Assembly: GCF_037975245.1 (NCBI RefSeq)
Contig: NC_092580.1
Location: 20,014,501-20,078,500, forward strand
Source of the DNA: Apostichopus japonicus
Lineage: Eukaryota; Echinodermata; Holothuroidea; Aspidochirotida; Stichopodidae
Direction of reading: 5' to 3'
DNA: 64,000 bases
Shown: positions 60,521-64,000 of the stretch, piece by piece
Layout: each line of letters starts with the position of its first letter
How positions within the stretch are numbered: position 1 is the stretch's first letter
The notes under the pieces: model-generated
The model's input: the letters and a program-made list of their open reading frames with translations, nothing else
Databases searched by the model: none
What the model was told of the DNA's origin: nothing
Program-made: the position numbers and the translations under genes

Positions 60521-60663
60521 TTAAAATTGTGGAATTCTGAACATGAACACCTCTTCATATCTGAGGACATTTACATCTACCTGTAATCAAGGTGGTTTTT
60601 AAACTCCGGAGACATCACTGGTGTTTGTGATTCCAGTATGTACAGTCTGCTCCTATTACGTGA

Positions 60664-64000
<3,337 letters not shown>

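Overview
This is a eukaryotic (metazoan) genomic window: AT-rich, intron-dominated, full of simple repeats and transposon fragments, with no bacterial-type operons. The only firmly identifiable host gene is a calcium/calmodulin-dependent protein kinase I (CaMK1/CMK-1 type) on the + strand. Five coding exons are present (14674-14753, 23570-23701, 42177-42251, 60687-60825, 61714-61913). They splice cleanly and encode the first 208 codons, about two thirds of the kinase domain; the remaining exons lie beyond base 64000. Introns of about 8.8, 18.5, 18.4 and 0.9 kb, together with DIRS-type retroelements, suggest a marine invertebrate. An echinoderm or similar deuterostome is my best guess, but the sequence alone does not settle it.

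Layout. 1-2647: a pair of apparently identical 380-bp direct repeats (the first cut by the window edge) around about 1.9 kb of unrecognised DNA. 6609-6691: the last coding exon of an upstream + strand gene, whose C-terminus resembles a UAP56-binding motif (ALYREF/CHTOP type), followed by a 3'UTR ending at a polyadenylation signal near 7973 or 8979. 9079-9228: about 50 ATC/TCA triplets. 9.2-14.6 kb: intergenic DNA with a TA tract and a CpG-richer candidate CaMK1 promoter. 14.7-64 kb: the CaMK1 gene. Its introns hold tandem arrays (19.2, 22.6-23.3, 24.2, 26.0-27.6, 59.7 kb), three copies of a TTAA-flanked miniature transposon, hAT-type fragments including one complete 294-bp element with an 8-bp target duplication, and a high-copy family of DIRS-derived termini.

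The centrepiece is a structurally complete DIRS-type tyrosine-recombinase retrotransposon at 51581-58366 inside CaMK1 intron 3. It has inverted terminal repeats, an Arg-rich gag-like region with internal repeats, a broken RNase H, a broken tyrosine recombinase that keeps its H-x-x-R and Tyr motifs, and a 100-bp internal complementary region. That region is the exact reverse complement of both outer ends joined through a shared ATA. The reverse transcriptase is not recognisable; the place where it should be is occupied by other DNA, including two tRNA-derived SINE-like segments. Five further loci in the window (39033, 42731, 46270, 50583, 60312) carry the same termini without any coding interior. 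Two of them are compact fold-backs, and one is a solo end flanked by 43-bp direct repeats. I found no CRISPR array and no functional tRNA or rRNA gene.
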